From NCBI GenBank assembly GCA_948474755.1, contig CAOLHI010000563.1:248001-312000 (forward strand): DNA of 64,000 bases, read 5' to 3'. The translations under genes and the position numbers were made by a program. Shown in pieces: positions 1-10,112 of this stretch (position 1 is its first letter; each line of letters begins with the position of its first letter). The DNA comes from Ctenosaura bakeri (lineage: Eukaryota > Chordata > Lepidosauria > Squamata > Iguanidae). The notes beneath the pieces were generated by a model that searched no databases, had not been told where the DNA came from, and saw nothing but the letters and a program-made list of their open reading frames with translations.

Positions 1-319
1 TACAACTTAAGCAGAGAGTGGAATTCATGATCGCGGTTGCAAATGTGTAACTTAGAATTACACATTTCTCACTGATTTGTATTCATGATCCCTACGTATT
101 CAATAGTGTCAGCATACGTGGGGATTCTAAAATCCTGATTCACTGGGGAGAAGCTACCGTGAATGGTGGGGGCCTTTTTTCCTGTCGATCAGAACCCACC
201 AGAGAGACATTTCCACCCCCTTCCTGTGAGTGATCTCTAATGTGACAGCTAGAAACAGGATTTCTGTCATAATTCCTTCTCATCCCAGAGATCATTTATT
301 AAAGGGTCATGGAAGTTTC
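1..319. other. Unassigned sequence
   Basis: No open frame of note, no recognised repeat and no RNA gene is visible here. The stretch ends where a 79-bp direct repeat that brackets the next LTR begins. Confidence 0.4.
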
Positions 320-398
320 AGTTTGCTCTGTCCCGACAGATGAGAGAACAGACCCTTGTCACTTGCAGCAGTACCTCTGGACTGTGTGCTTGTGCGAT
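320..398. repeat. Direct repeat X, left copy, bracketing an LTR
   Basis: About 76 bp that reappear at 1291-1373 on the other side of the LTR, with roughly 8 differences (near 90% identity by eye). Both copies share the core CAGACCCTTG and the run CACTTGCAGCAGTACCTC. It is far longer than the 4-bp target duplication seen at sister LTRs, so it is not an ordinary target-site duplication. Confidence 0.7.
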
Positions 399-1290
399 TG
401 TTAACCTGTTCTCTGGGGCTCCCAGGAGGGGTGCCCAAATAACCAAAACACAACACAACTTTCGGGGAAAGTTAGCTGGAGCACTCACTAAAGCGAGTGA
501 GAGGCAGGGTAACGTAGCAGGATCTTGCAACACAGCGTCTACGGGGTCAGGTCAGTCAAGCAGTCAGACAGTTTTAAAATAGCAAAAAATGATGTTTTAT
601 TGAAAGACAAACAAACAGTAAAGACACCACAATCACAAACTCCTGACGAAAGAGTTGGAAATAGGGATTTTCGGGGGAAATGGGTGATACGACACCTGTC
701 CCGCAGTCCTGAAGAAGATTGAAGATTGAGTTCGTTGGGGTGCAGGGTAGAAAGCTCAGCGTGGTTAACCTAGGGGAGCTCGCCAGACAAAGCGGCAGCA
801 AGGCAGGATGGAAATCTGGAGAGATCCAAGGTGTTCTCAGAATCAGGGGGTTTATATAGGGTGAATTGTGACTGCAGGCCATGCCTTACTTGGTGAAAAC
901 AATGTGAGCTTGGAGCAGGACAAAGCTTTGGAAAAGGTCAAGTTTAACATGATCGTCTTAGCACTGAATCAACAATAGTGTAGCCAGTATGCAATGCAAG
1001 GTGCTTAGCTTGGCTTTGCAAGACTATTGACTCGGAGTCAGGCGTCTTTTTTTAGAGTCACACTTAAGCAAAAGGGTGTTTGCAGGAGAGGTCCTTGAAG
1101 CAACGGAGTGGCTCTGTTCTGCCTGCCTAGGTGGGGAATGGAATGTCCAGCAATTACCGGCTGCGCCTGTTTACGTGCTTGTCCGGAGGCCTCGCAAACA
1201 TGTGGAGCGGGGTGGCAGAGGAAGGCCGAATGGTTTGATATCAAAAAGATGTCTAGTGCTATCACCAGGTATGTCTGAACCATAGTAACA
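399..1290 (-). mobile_element. Solo LTR, type 1 (copy B)
   Basis: An 892-bp solo LTR read on the minus strand, with ends TGTTAA... and ...GTAACA on the plus strand. The reverse complement shows a TATA box (plus-strand TTTATATA at 851-858) and an AATAAA signal (plus-strand TTTATT at 596-601). The U3 start carries the paired GATATC motif typical of the family. No gag-pol sequence adjoins it. Unlike its sisters, the 4 bp on each side (CGAT and CTGT) do not match; instead it sits between two copies of a 76-80 bp repeat. That suggests recombination after insertion, or insertion at the junction of a pre-existing tandem repeat. Confidence 0.85.
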
Positions 1291-1373
1291 CTGTGTCCCC
1301 ACAGATGGAAGAACAGACCCTTGCCACTTGCAGCAGTACCTCCAGATTGTGTGCTTGTGCGGTTGTGTGAATT
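1291..1373. repeat. Direct repeat X, right copy
   Basis: Right-hand partner of the repeat at 320-398, starting directly at the LTR edge and ending at about the GGTTGT shared with the left copy. The differences are mostly single-base changes. Confidence 0.7.
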
Positions 1374-1446
1374 AAAAGGTGATGCTTAAATATTCAACTA
1401 ATCTACTTCCATTGTTGCTTAGCTGAGCAACTAAGCTAATTCTTTA

Positions 1447-1651
1447 AGGTCTTTCACCTTAAACTGTTAATAGTACTATTATTCCATTTTCAACCTCCTC
1501 TGGAATTCTGGGGTTTCCAGTTTACTGAGGAGGCCAAAGAACTCTCTGGCTGAAAATTCTAAATGTCCCTCCCTAGACTGCAAACCCCAGAATTCTATAG
1601 AATGTTGGAAGTGGAATAAGAGCACTATAACAGTGTAGTGTGGAAAGACCC
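1447..1651. mobile_element. Palindromic MITE, long form
   Basis: About 205 bp whose two halves are imperfect reverse complements: the left arm contains TTCAACCTCCTCTGGAATTC and the right arm CAGAATTCTATAGAATGTTG. The ends are GGTCTTTC and GAAAGACC. The flanking trinucleotides TTA and TCA fit a 3-bp target duplication with one change. It is non-coding and non-autonomous. Confidence 0.75.
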
Positions 1652-2424
1652 TCAAATAAGTGCTACACAAAAAAACTATGATCCAAAAAGCTTTGCTTTC
1701 TTAAAAAATAACAATAGTGGAAGCAAACTGATTTAAGAAAAAAAAAGTATTGTCATTTAGCTAGCTCAAAGACTGCCTCATCCCAACTAGGGGAAGTTGG
1801 CTGCCATCTTATTGATGTTTCGCACAAACACAAGTTCCCTTACATGTGCAGCTGTATTCTTTGGGACATGGTGCAATGTCTGTCTTAACTTCATAAGTGC
1901 ATAATTAGAAATCCACAAATATAACATTTTACCTACAGTTGTGCATTGTTGGATGGTGTGTAACCCCTCATCCATATCTTCAGTGAACTACTTGAATCGC
2001 TGGGATTGCAAAATTATTATTATTTTTATTTGCACAAAATTAATATCTTCTTCTTCTTCTTGCAAAAAAAGTCTGGAAATGTAAAAACAAAATGATTGAA
2101 TATGCATAAAATGAAATTCTTGCTACATTCTCCAGTTGAGAAAAAGCACCTGGAATTTTCTTGCATGAAAGGAGGTGGGGGAGAGAGGAGATTGCAGTCT
2201 CTACTGAAGATTCAAAGACAAGAGAAAGCAAGAGAAACCAAGAGTGAATGTTCCCATTCGCCACTTATGCTCACAGAATGCATCATTGATTTATAGTTGT
2301 GGGACACTTTCAGAACCTGCTCTCTATTGAGTTTCTCATCTACTTAACCTGAGAAGAGTGCTTCAAGTATTGTGAGCACAAACCAACAAGGAACTGAAAG
2401 AGGGGAAAAAAGGGGGGGGTAGAG
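1652..2424. other. Unassigned sequence
   Basis: AT-rich and without a supported gene. A short TTC/TTATTA simple run lies near 2015-2065. No element ends were recognised. Confidence 0.35.
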
Positions 2425-2440
2425 ACAGACAGATAGACAG

Positions 2441-2526
<86 letters not shown>

Positions 2527-2548
2527 AAGATAGATGATAAATAGATAG
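2425..2548. repeat. Compound GATA/GACA microsatellite (Bkm-type)
   Basis: A short GACA/GATA lead-in, then an uninterrupted GATA block, then a GACA block, then a degraded GATA tail. The Tyr-Leu-Ser-Ile open frame seen on the minus strand is a by-product of the tetranucleotide repeat. GATA/GACA arrays are the classic banded-krait-minor satellite motif of reptiles. Confidence 0.95.
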
Positions 2549-2829
2549 TCTAGTTTCTTCTTTTTCTATGCTGCTTATATTATCAGACAAATGGTTTTCA
2601 CCTCAGTAGTGCAATGAATATATCCTTATGAGTTCTGTCTCCTGGGAGCAGTTTTTCTACCATTAAAAAAAAAAAGTTAGTGAGTTAAGTTATTGTTTCC
2701 CTGCATTACTGGTTTTGGCCATCAGACATGTTTTGCTTCCTCTTTTTCTCTCCTATCTCCCTCCTCCTCATCTCTAGCTAGCACTATCCAACCAATGTAT
2801 GCCCACTGGATCTACAGGGAATTGATTCA

Positions 2830-3031
2830 GGGTCTTTCCACACTACACTGTTGTAGTGCTATTATTCCACCTTCTGCATCCTGTGGAATCCTGGGGTTTG
2901 TAGTTTCCTGAGGCCAAAGAGCTCTCTGGCTGAGAATTCTAAAGGCCCCTCCTTCAATTGCAAACCCCAGGATTCCAAGGAAGGCTGAAAGGGGAATAAT
3001 AGCACTATGCTAATACAGTGCAGAAATGGCC
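2830..3031. mobile_element. Palindromic MITE, long form, 3-bp TSD TCA
   Basis: A 202-bp element with start GGGTCTTTCC and end GAAATGGCC, flanked on both sides by TCA (2827-2829 and 3032-3034). The arms carry the family hallmark TGTTGTAGTGCTATTATTCC and its near reverse complement. The centre includes the spacer CCAAAGAGCTCTCTGGCTGA that defines the long form. Confidence 0.85.
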
Positions 3032-3196
3032 TCAGTTCTTTCTATGGGTAATGTTTTCCACTTGGGAAACCTATTCAGAGCCCTAATGGACTACATACTC
3101 CAGCAGCAGGAGATCATTCCACTTGGGGGTTGGGGGGGTGTCAATTTATGCTAATTATAGTGGGAACTCTTAGGGTTTACAAACTTCACCGACTTT

Positions 3197-3359
3197 GGCC
3201 ATTTCCGGACTAGCCTGTTATAGCACTATGATTCCACTTGCAACATCCTCTGGAATCCTAGGGTTTGCATTTTCCTCTCCCGAAACTGCAAACCCCAGGA
3301 TTCCATAGGATGTTGCAAGTGGAATCATAGCGCTATAACAGGCTAGTCCGGAAATGGCC
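3197..3359. mobile_element. Palindromic MITE, short form, 3-bp TSD TTT
   Basis: A 163-bp hairpin element with ends GGCCATTTCCGG and CCGGAAATGGCC, which are perfect complements, flanked by TTT on each side. The arms are nearly perfect along their length and there is almost no loop. This copy keeps the terminal GGCC intact and is among the best for defining the ends. Confidence 0.9.
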
Positions 3360-3362
3360 TTT

Positions 3363-4039
3363 GTGTAAAGCTCCTTCAACAGCCCCTGATGTGAATCAGG
3401 CTGGAGGACCACTTGGGGTCGCTCCCGAGCAGACTGAGGTGTGGATCTACACTAAGTAGTCCGGACCCAGTCTGCTCCAAGGTGCAGACGTCCTCTGTGG
3501 AGGACACATTGCACTGTTGTTGTTTTTTAACCCATGCGGAAATGTCCTCTGTCTCATTGAGGAGGTTCACAATGCATTTGGGATATGCTACTTCACGCAG
3601 GTGTAGTGTAACTGGGGCATTTCCCATTCAATTCCTTCTACCAGAATGTTAACTTATGGTGTAGAGTGGCTTTAATTCAACCTTTTCCCTGGTTTGCAAC
3701 TGTTCATGTACAGCGATAATGAAGAAGCATTCTGCTTTAGATCTAGACAGATTAATCATTGTGGTCTGAAATTTGGGATAGGAAGAACATTGGTTCAATC
3801 AAGCAAAATTCTGAGACAGATACAAAAATGGAGAATTTTCAAAGAAGAGGGGGAAAAAGGATTCAGAACAAACCAGGGAAATTCTCTCTGTGTGGTATTT
3901 AATCCAGGGTCTTCCCATTCTCTTTCTGAAACATATAACCCCTGCATGTATGAAACACTGATCATAAGTGCAAATTGGCCAAAATCCTACATCAAGGACA
4001 TGAAATAAATGTAATGAATGAGATCTAGGAGCAGATCAT
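3363..4039. other. Unassigned sequence
   Basis: Small open frames (for example 3694-4008, 104 codons) show no recognisable motif and no splice context. Nothing else is supported. Confidence 0.35.
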
Positions 4040-5112
4040 CAGCTGAACTTGAGTCAGTGATGTGATGCAGTAGCTTCAAAAGTCAATGTAATTCTAGGTG
4101 GCATCAATAGGAGTAAAGCATCTTGGACAGGCGAAATAGTAGTACCATTCTATTCTACTTTGGTCACACCATACCTGGAATCCTGTCTCCAGTTCTGGAC
4201 ACCTGAGTTCAGGAAGGATATTGACAAGTTGGAATGTGTTCAGAGGAGGGTGACCAAAATGGTAGAAAGCCAGGAAACCACAAAGTCCATGAGGAGTAGT
4301 TTAGGGAGCTGGGTATATTTAGCCTGGAGAAGAGAAGGTTAAGAGATGACATAATAGCCATGTCTAAATATTTGATGGGATGTCATATAAAAGATGACTT
4401 GAGCTTGTTTTCTACTGCTCCAGAGACAAAGACCCTTTTTGCATGGCATTTTCCATGCGAAAGGGCACCTGGAGCGTTGCACGATTGTGGGAAGTAATCT
4501 GCATGATGCAGTCACAATTGCACAATGCTCCAGGGGCCGGCAGCCGCCAATCACGCACCTTTTCATTTTCAGCTAGGAGCCAAAATGGTGTGCAATCATG
4601 CATTACTCCCAGGCCCTGCATGCACTTTCCTGGCATGCAGAGCTTCCAGAGCTGCGCTGGTTGTACTTCCTGCCCCAGCGCAGCCTGGGGAACTCCTAGG
4701 CTGCACTGTGGAAGGAAGAGGCGGGGCTCTCACATGAGCAGGCAGCTCATGCGGAGCCGAATTACCCTGGATGCCAGAGCCTCTCGTGAGAGGCTGCTCA
4801 CACAATCCCTGTACCTCAGTGCTGGAAGAAGGTAAGGTGAGGGAAGGGCCTAGACCATGAAGCAATGGATTCAAACTTCAGGAAAAGAGATTCCATCTAA
4901 ACATTAGAAAGAACTTTATGATGGTAAGAGAAGTTTGATTGTGGAATGCACTGCAGTAGAGTGTTGTGGAATATCCTTCTTCAGATGTTTTTAAAGAGAA
5001 GCTGGATAGCCCTCTGTCAGGATTGCTTTGATTGTGCATTCCTGCATGGCAAAGGTCTGGACTCAATGGTCCTTGTGGTCTCTTCCAACTCATAGATTCT
5101 ATGATTCTATTA
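4040..5112 (+). mobile_element. CR1 LINE 3' end, interrupted by a MITE
   Basis: The last part of a CR1 LINE in sense orientation: the C-terminal coding region (the frame at 4160-4342 shows CLQFWTPEFRKDIDKLE and VQRRVTKMVE), then the short 3' UTR, and an end at the GATTCTATGATTCTAT tail. The open frame is decayed. The element is cut at 4431-4852 by a GC-richer MITE; CR1 sequence resumes at the 'GAAGCAATGGATTCAA' block. Confidence 0.85.
4431..4852. mobile_element. GGCC-ended MITE (GC-rich family) nested in CR1
   Basis: A non-autonomous element of about 420 bp starting near GACCCTTTTTGC and ending near GGGAAGGGCC. It closely matches the element at 25850-26267 along its length (shared blocks include CTTCCTGCCCCAG and GGGGCTCTCA). 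It interrupts a CR1 between the 'CTCCAGAGAC' and 'GAAGCAATGG' blocks, so it is younger than that CR1. The exact TSD is unclear; AGA is on both sides. Open frames across it carry no protein motif. Confidence 0.75.
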
Positions 5113-5473
5113 TTTTAAGTGCACTTTTCACTTGTGGAATTATGTGACAAATGTGCATTAGTGAATTGTGACACAGCTCTGCAGAATGTGCAAACAATGT
5201 GAAATATGTAACCACAATGCTCTGCACACATCAGTGTGTGCAATACAGAAAGGTGCCACATGCACGAGAGCACCACCTGTTCAACTTTGTTTCTGCAACG
5301 CTTGAGTAGACAGAAAAGTACAGTCACATGTGTAGGCGCATTTATGTGTGTAAGTCACAAACAGGATGCCAGACTACATTTCCCCTCTCTGCCTCTTACA
5401 TTCTCTCTCACATGCCCAGAGTTGCCCCTAAAGTCACCAGGAAATGGGTTTAGTAGTAAATTCACATTTCTTA
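5113..5473. other. Unassigned, TG/CA-rich sequence
   Basis: Rich in TGCA-type words such as TGTGCA and GCACAC. It resembles in style the unclassified TG/CA-rich repeat near 7.4 and 40 kb, but a firm match was not established. Confidence 0.3.
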
Positions 5474-6169
5474 GGCCCTTTCTGCACTGAGGCTTCTAGC
5501 GCAAGCGGGGGAGGCCGGCAAGCGCAAGAAGCCTCGTCCGGGAGGCTGCCGCTTCCCCCTCCTTCCTTCCGCAGGCGAAGGAACCAGCTGGGAAGCGGCA
5601 CCGAAGGAGGCTTGCCGCGCAAGCTGCCCTCCCCCCTGTGCGAAGCGGGAGACCTCGCGCCGGATCCCCACCCCGCGCGCATGCACGAAGCGGGCGGCGT
5701 CGCGCCGGATTCCTCCCCCCGTGCGTGCCGGATTCCTCCCCCCGCGTGTGCCGGATTCCTCCCCCCGTGCGTGCCAGATTCCTTCCCCCCGCGCGTGCCG
5801 GATTCCTCCCCCCGCGCGTGTGAAGCGGGCGGCGTCGCGTCCCCCCCACGCGCGCGCGCGAAGCGGGCGTCGCATCCATCGCGCTACCTCCCCACCCCGC
5901 TCCTTCCTTCCGCAGGGGCAGAGGGAAGGAAGCGCAACCAGGCTGGCTCCCGGAGGCTCCGCACGAAAGGTAAGTGCAGGTGGGTGCCAGGAGCGTTGCG
6001 CGAGCGCAGGGTGATTTTCGCTTGGATGCGAAAATCAAAAAACCCGCGCTCGCACTGCTTCAGCCCCGTGAGTCGGGCGGAAGTGGGAGTGCGTCGTGCG
6101 GAGCGACACTCCCACTCCTGCGAGGCTCACGGGGCTGTCGCGCGAGCAAAGGCCCGTGCGAAAAGGGCC
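5474..6169. mobile_element. CpG-dense GGCC-ended element, TSD TTA
   Basis: A 696-bp element with ends GGCCCTTTCTGC and GCGAAAAGGGCC, flanked on both sides by TTA (5471-5473 and 6170-6172). The interior is very GC- and CpG-rich in an otherwise AT-rich window. It contains a minisatellite (5703-5820) and several copies of a GAAGCGGGCG word. The last part (TTTCGCTTGGATGCGAAAATC) forms a local hairpin. The ends and TSD place it with the 3-bp-TSD MITE group (PIF/Harbinger-like by TSD length; this class assignment is inference). A 277-codon open frame spans it but is Pro/Arg/Ala-rich with no domain and reads past both ends, so it is not called a gene. Confidence 0.85.
5703..5820. repeat. GC-rich 23-24 bp minisatellite, about five units
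   Basis: Five head-to-tail units of the form GCCGGATTCCTCCCCCCG plus GTGCGT or CGCGCGT lie inside the CpG-dense element. Units differ by single bases and one insertion. Partial units and a GAAGCGGGCGGCGTCGCG word flank the array on both sides, suggesting further duplication. Confidence 0.9.
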
Positions 6170-6172
6170 TTA

Positions 6173-6989
6173 GATAATGTGCAGGAGTTGCGGTTCTGTT
6201 TGGCTTTTAAAATCTTAATCTCTTACACAGAACTTTGCCCCTCATTTCTGTTTGTTTACCTTTTGCTGGAATTGTAAAAAAAGCAAGATGGGAGGGAGGG
6301 TGCTCTGCCTGATGGATGGGGAGGAGAAAGGGGATGTGGTTGCTGGAGAGAGGGATGACATCTCTAATGGAGTAATGATACATCATTTTAACCCCTGTAT
6401 TTGGAATGCAGCACCTGGGGATTTTTTAATCTCGAGTCTCCCTTTGACATTAATGGGAGCCGTGCGGTGTAAATGAGCACGTGAGCATTTTGAAAATTTA
6501 ATTTCATCTTAGGATATAAAGTGGGAGAAAGCGCTCCGAGTCTCAGGCTGAATAACTTGTGATTCATTTGACTGACTGATCGAAAAATATATTGCAACCT
6601 GCATTTTGGCCACATACTTCCATATCTGTTAACAAGGCATACTAAACATAATATTAAAATATTGTTAAAAAATAAAGGCCTAAACCTTGTTGTTAGTTAG
6701 TTAGATTTATCTATGTGTTAACTCGGTATTCAGGTACTGATTCAATGAATCTATTCTAGATGAGACTAACAATTTTCCAGCCATGATATGTCCTGTATAT
6801 GGACACATATGTGTTAAAACACATTTTTAAAAATCTTTATTACTATTAATCAGCAGCAACATTCAGTATAGCAGCAGAACTGAAAAAGAAGCTAAACATG
6901 TATCCCTGCCCCCCCAAAAAAAAATCAGCTTGAAAATTATTCCTCTCCCCAGTATGACCAGCAGTTTTGGCTGACATAAATTTACTGCT
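6173..6989. other. Unassigned; contains a candidate conserved block at 6380-6600
   Basis: No transposon ends or coding exon are seen. The interval 6380-6600 has mixed composition and lacks any repeat family seen elsewhere in the window. The rest is AT-rich. Confidence 0.3.
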
Positions 6990-7310
6990 ACCGTATTCCC
7001 ATTAGATGGCCATCCAACCTCTGCTTAAAAACACCCGTTAAAGACTATTTGACTGGTTTCTTAGGCATTCTGCTCTACACTTAAGCAACTTGTGCCATCA
7101 GGAAATTCTTTCCAATATTTAGTCTAAATCCTTTTTCTTGTCATTTAAACCCGTTGGCTAAGTTCCTAGCCTCTGGAGCAGCAGAAAACAAATTTCCTCT
7201 ATCATCTGTATGACAACCGTTCAAATAGTTGAAAATGGCTATTATATTGCCTTTAATCATCTCCAGGCTAAACATAACTCTGCTCTATCAATGTTTTCTT
7301 CTAGGATTTG
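6990..7310 (-). mobile_element. Old CR1-like LINE fragment
   Basis: A strongly diverged antisense CR1 3' coding region: the plus-strand blocks GATGGCCATCCAACCTCTGC, CTCTGGAGCAGCAGAAAACA and ATGGCTATTATATTGCC line up in order with the better CR1 at 19.8-20.1 kb. No open frame survives. Confidence 0.7.
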
Positions 7311-7329
7311 GTCTACATTCTCCTTAGCC

Positions 7330-7990
7330 TTCTAATCTCCTTGCTGCCCTCCCATGGTGCCCACAGAACTGGACACCAGCACGCCCAGCATGCATCATTG
7401 CATGCAATCTGGACATTGTGGCTGGGACTTTACTGGAGTGCTATGCATGTGTCAGTTCCCTTAGACAAACAGATATACATTTTGGCCATGCTGGAAGGTC
7501 AGTATTCTGTTCACGGCTGTGTAAGCAGAGTTCAACAAATGCAGCCCTTTCACATGCAGTTCCTATTTCTTGGATGATGTTTAATTACTCATCAGTTCCT
7601 TCAATATACCACTTGATTTACTGGGATCCTGGAAACAGCAAATATATTTGCAGATAGACAGTTGGTTGCACAACACTGATGCCATTTCCACACTACACTG
7701 TTATAGTGCTATTATTTCACTTTTGACCTCCTAACGAATCCTGGGGTTTACAGTTTAGGAAGGGACCTTTAGAATTCTTGACCAGAGAGCTCTTTGGCCT
7801 CAGTAAACTACAAACCTCAGAATGCCACAGGATGTAGAAAGTGGAATCATAGCACTATAACAGTGGAGTGCAGAAATGGCCTCATATACAGCAAAAGGAT
7901 GGGGTTGCATAATTCATACCTAACTATGTAAGGATGGAGTTACATTCCGTAAACACAATGTAGGATCTCAAGTATTCATATTTCGATTAT
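7330..7990. repeat. Unclassified TG/CA-rich repeat, copy 1 (split by a MITE)
   Basis: Blocks in this stretch match 40120-40286 and 41195-41265 in the same order: CATGCAGTT...TTCTTGG..., a GATT(T)ACTGGG...GAAACAG block, GTTGGTTG, then after the insertion a block ending in ACACAATGTA(G)G. Copy 1 is interrupted by a palindromic MITE at 7680-7881; copy 2 is interrupted by an LTR. No coding capacity or element ends were recognised. Confidence 0.5.
7680..7881. mobile_element. Palindromic MITE, long form
   Basis: A 202-bp element with ends (T)GCCATTTCC and GAAATGGCC. The flanks are TGA and TCA, a 3-bp duplication with one change. The centre contains a GAATTCTTGACCAGAGAGCT spacer in the orientation opposite to 2830-3031. 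Confidence 0.85.
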
Positions 7991-8045
7991 GCCCCTTTTA
8001 GATGCTGCAACACACAGCTGACTATGATTACATGAGATTGACTAA

Positions 8046-8232
8046 GGGCCTTTCTGCACTACACGTTATAGTTCTATTATTCCACTTTTAACATCCTGTG
8101 GAATCCTGGGGTTTGCAGTTTAGGGAGGGGCATTTATAAATTCTCATCCAAATAGCTCTTTGCCTCAATAGACTACAAGTCCCAGAATTCCGTAGAATGC
8201 TGAAAGTCGAATAATATAGGGTAGAAATGGCC
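8046..8232. mobile_element. Palindromic MITE, TSD TAA
   Basis: About 187 bp between TAA duplications (8043-8045 and 8233-8235), with ends GGGCCTTTCTGC and GTAGAAATGGCC. The right arm has lost part of the terminal stem. Confidence 0.85.
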
Positions 8233-9495
8233 TAAGGTCCCTAGATCCATTTCAGATACGCATGTATTTGCACTAAGTAATTTTTCCTACCTAACTGTGT
8301 ACTATGGCTTAAATTCTCTTTTTAGTCCCGATTAGAGTAGACCAAAGTGGCTCTATGACCATGTTGCCTCACCATTCAATATCTAACTGAATAAGCCTAC
8401 TCTAGCTGGGATTAACCAACAGTGTTCTAGCCTGTATCTGTTGGTATCTATTTTTTTAATGGTTTATAGAATCATAGAATCATAGAAATCTAGAGTTGGA
8501 AGATATATAATTTTATTTTTCCTCCAGAAGTGGAAGAAAACTGCAGTGATTATTCACACTTACATGAAACAATGCAATAGCTGAATATTTACATTCCTAG
8601 AAGCAAGTTCCTTTTCTGACATTTTTAGCCATGGTTACAGTTCACTACTTTTCAGTGGAAGGAGAGTGGGTTGTCTGTGTGTTACTTCTTTTTTTGAATG
8701 TCTGTGCTGATTCAGTCTTAGTAATCAGAGTAGGAAAAGGAATAATACTATTGGTGGTTGTCTACCTTACCTTGAAATATGGATTGCATTGTAAATGGAT
8801 TTTTCATTTTTCTCAGAATTTCTAACAGAAATTCCAGCAGAATTTCTGGAGAATCTGACTTGGCCACATGGGAGAACAAGAGAGCTATATTCCTGAATAT
8901 CCAGTGATAGCAGTAACATTTTTTTTTAAGTAGCAATAATAAAAAGTTGTCAGTAATAAGGAACTAAGGAAATTACATCTCTGGACTGCAGTAATATTAA
9001 TGACCCATTTGATGATCAGAAAAAATAAGTTAAATAACCAGCTCCTTTTAGAAAGTAACATTCCAAGTTCTTGTTGGCCCCAGGATAGATTGATATGAGA
9101 CCTCACATATTCCTTATCTCCAGAATAACAAGGATATGAGGATGAAAATTAACTGAGTAAGTGTTATTTGCTGGACATATACCAAGCAATTACAATACTG
9201 GGTTGTTATATCCATTTTGGATTCTGTAGCCAATAAAGTTGTGGCCTTTACCTCCAATTCTGTGGTCTTCGTCTTATTTCAGAGCATCCTCACCCCTGCT
9301 TAAGCAATAGTAATATTTGCTACTAGTACCAAACAACAGCATGATACAGTTAACGTTTTGCAAGCTTACCAAGAAACAGTCAATAAGAACACTGCTGAAA
9401 ATTTTGTTGAAATCAAGATATATTACATATCGACAACATTCCCCTGATCGGCCAGGCTATTAAGTTCCTACGTAAAGTAGTAGGCTTAGTCCAGC
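8233..9495. other. Unassigned, with a CR1 tail at 8468-8530 and an AATAAA-bearing segment near 9229
   Basis: At 8468-8530 a minus-strand CR1 3' tail (ATAGAATCATAGAATCATAG plus GAGTTGGAAG) is visible. Near 9220-9290 an AATAAAG followed by a T-rich stretch could be the R-U5 of an unrelated LTR, but no ends were found. Small open frames show no motif. Confidence 0.4.
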
Positions 9496-10112
9496 ATGAG
9501 TCATAGAAACACAAAGTTGGAAGAGGTCACAGTCCAACCCCCTGCCATGTAGGAACGCACATCAAAGCACTCCTGACAGATGGCCATCCAGCCTCTGCTT
9601 AAAAACCTCCAAAGAAGGAGTCTCCATTACACTCCAAGACAGCAGATTCCACTGTTGGACAGCTTGGACCACCTGGAAGTTCTTCCTGAGATTCAGGTGG
9701 AATCTCCTTTCCTGCAGTTCGAATCCATTGCTCCTTGTCCTAATATCTGGAGCAACAGAAAACAAGCCGGCTCCCTCCTCAGCATGGCATCCCTTCAAAT
9801 ACTTAAACATGGCTATCATGTCCCCTCTTAACCTTCTCTTCTACAGACTAAACGTCTCCAGCTTCCTAAGCTGCTCTTCAGAGGGTTTCATGGCTTCCAG
9901 ACACTTCACCATTTTGGTCGCCCTCCTCCAGACACCCTCCAGCTTGCCGCTATCCTTCTTGAATTGAGGTGCTCAGAACTGGACACAGTATTCCAAATGA
10001 AGTCTAACCAATGGAGAAGAGAGTGGTACCATTACCACCATACTCCTATTGATGCAACTAAGAATTGTGTTCTTGGGCAATCCATGCTTGCACTTCTTTT
10101 TAAAAGATCAAG
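9496..10112 (-). mobile_element. CR1 LINE 3' end
   Basis: Antisense CR1. Tail-side sequence at 9496 (GAAACACAAAGTTGGAAGAG) is followed by the 3' UTR and C-terminal coding. The minus-strand frame ending at 9562 reads MIAMFKYLKGCHAEEGAGLF and RFHLNLRKNFQVVQAVQQWN, which matches the CR1 at 19.8-20.1 kb. It is truncated at its 5' side near 10110. Confidence 0.9.

Noticed and set aside
2363..2590. Tyr-Leu-Ser-Ile rich peptide
   Set aside because: Translation of the GATA/GACA microsatellite.
4160..4342. A short host gene exon
   Set aside because: The peptide is the CR1 C-terminal region.
5444..6277. A 277-codon open frame over the GC-rich element as a protein gene
   Set aside because: It starts and ends outside the element, is low-complexity Pro/Arg/Ala from a minisatellite and GC bias, and equally long frames exist on the other strand (for example 5496-6038).
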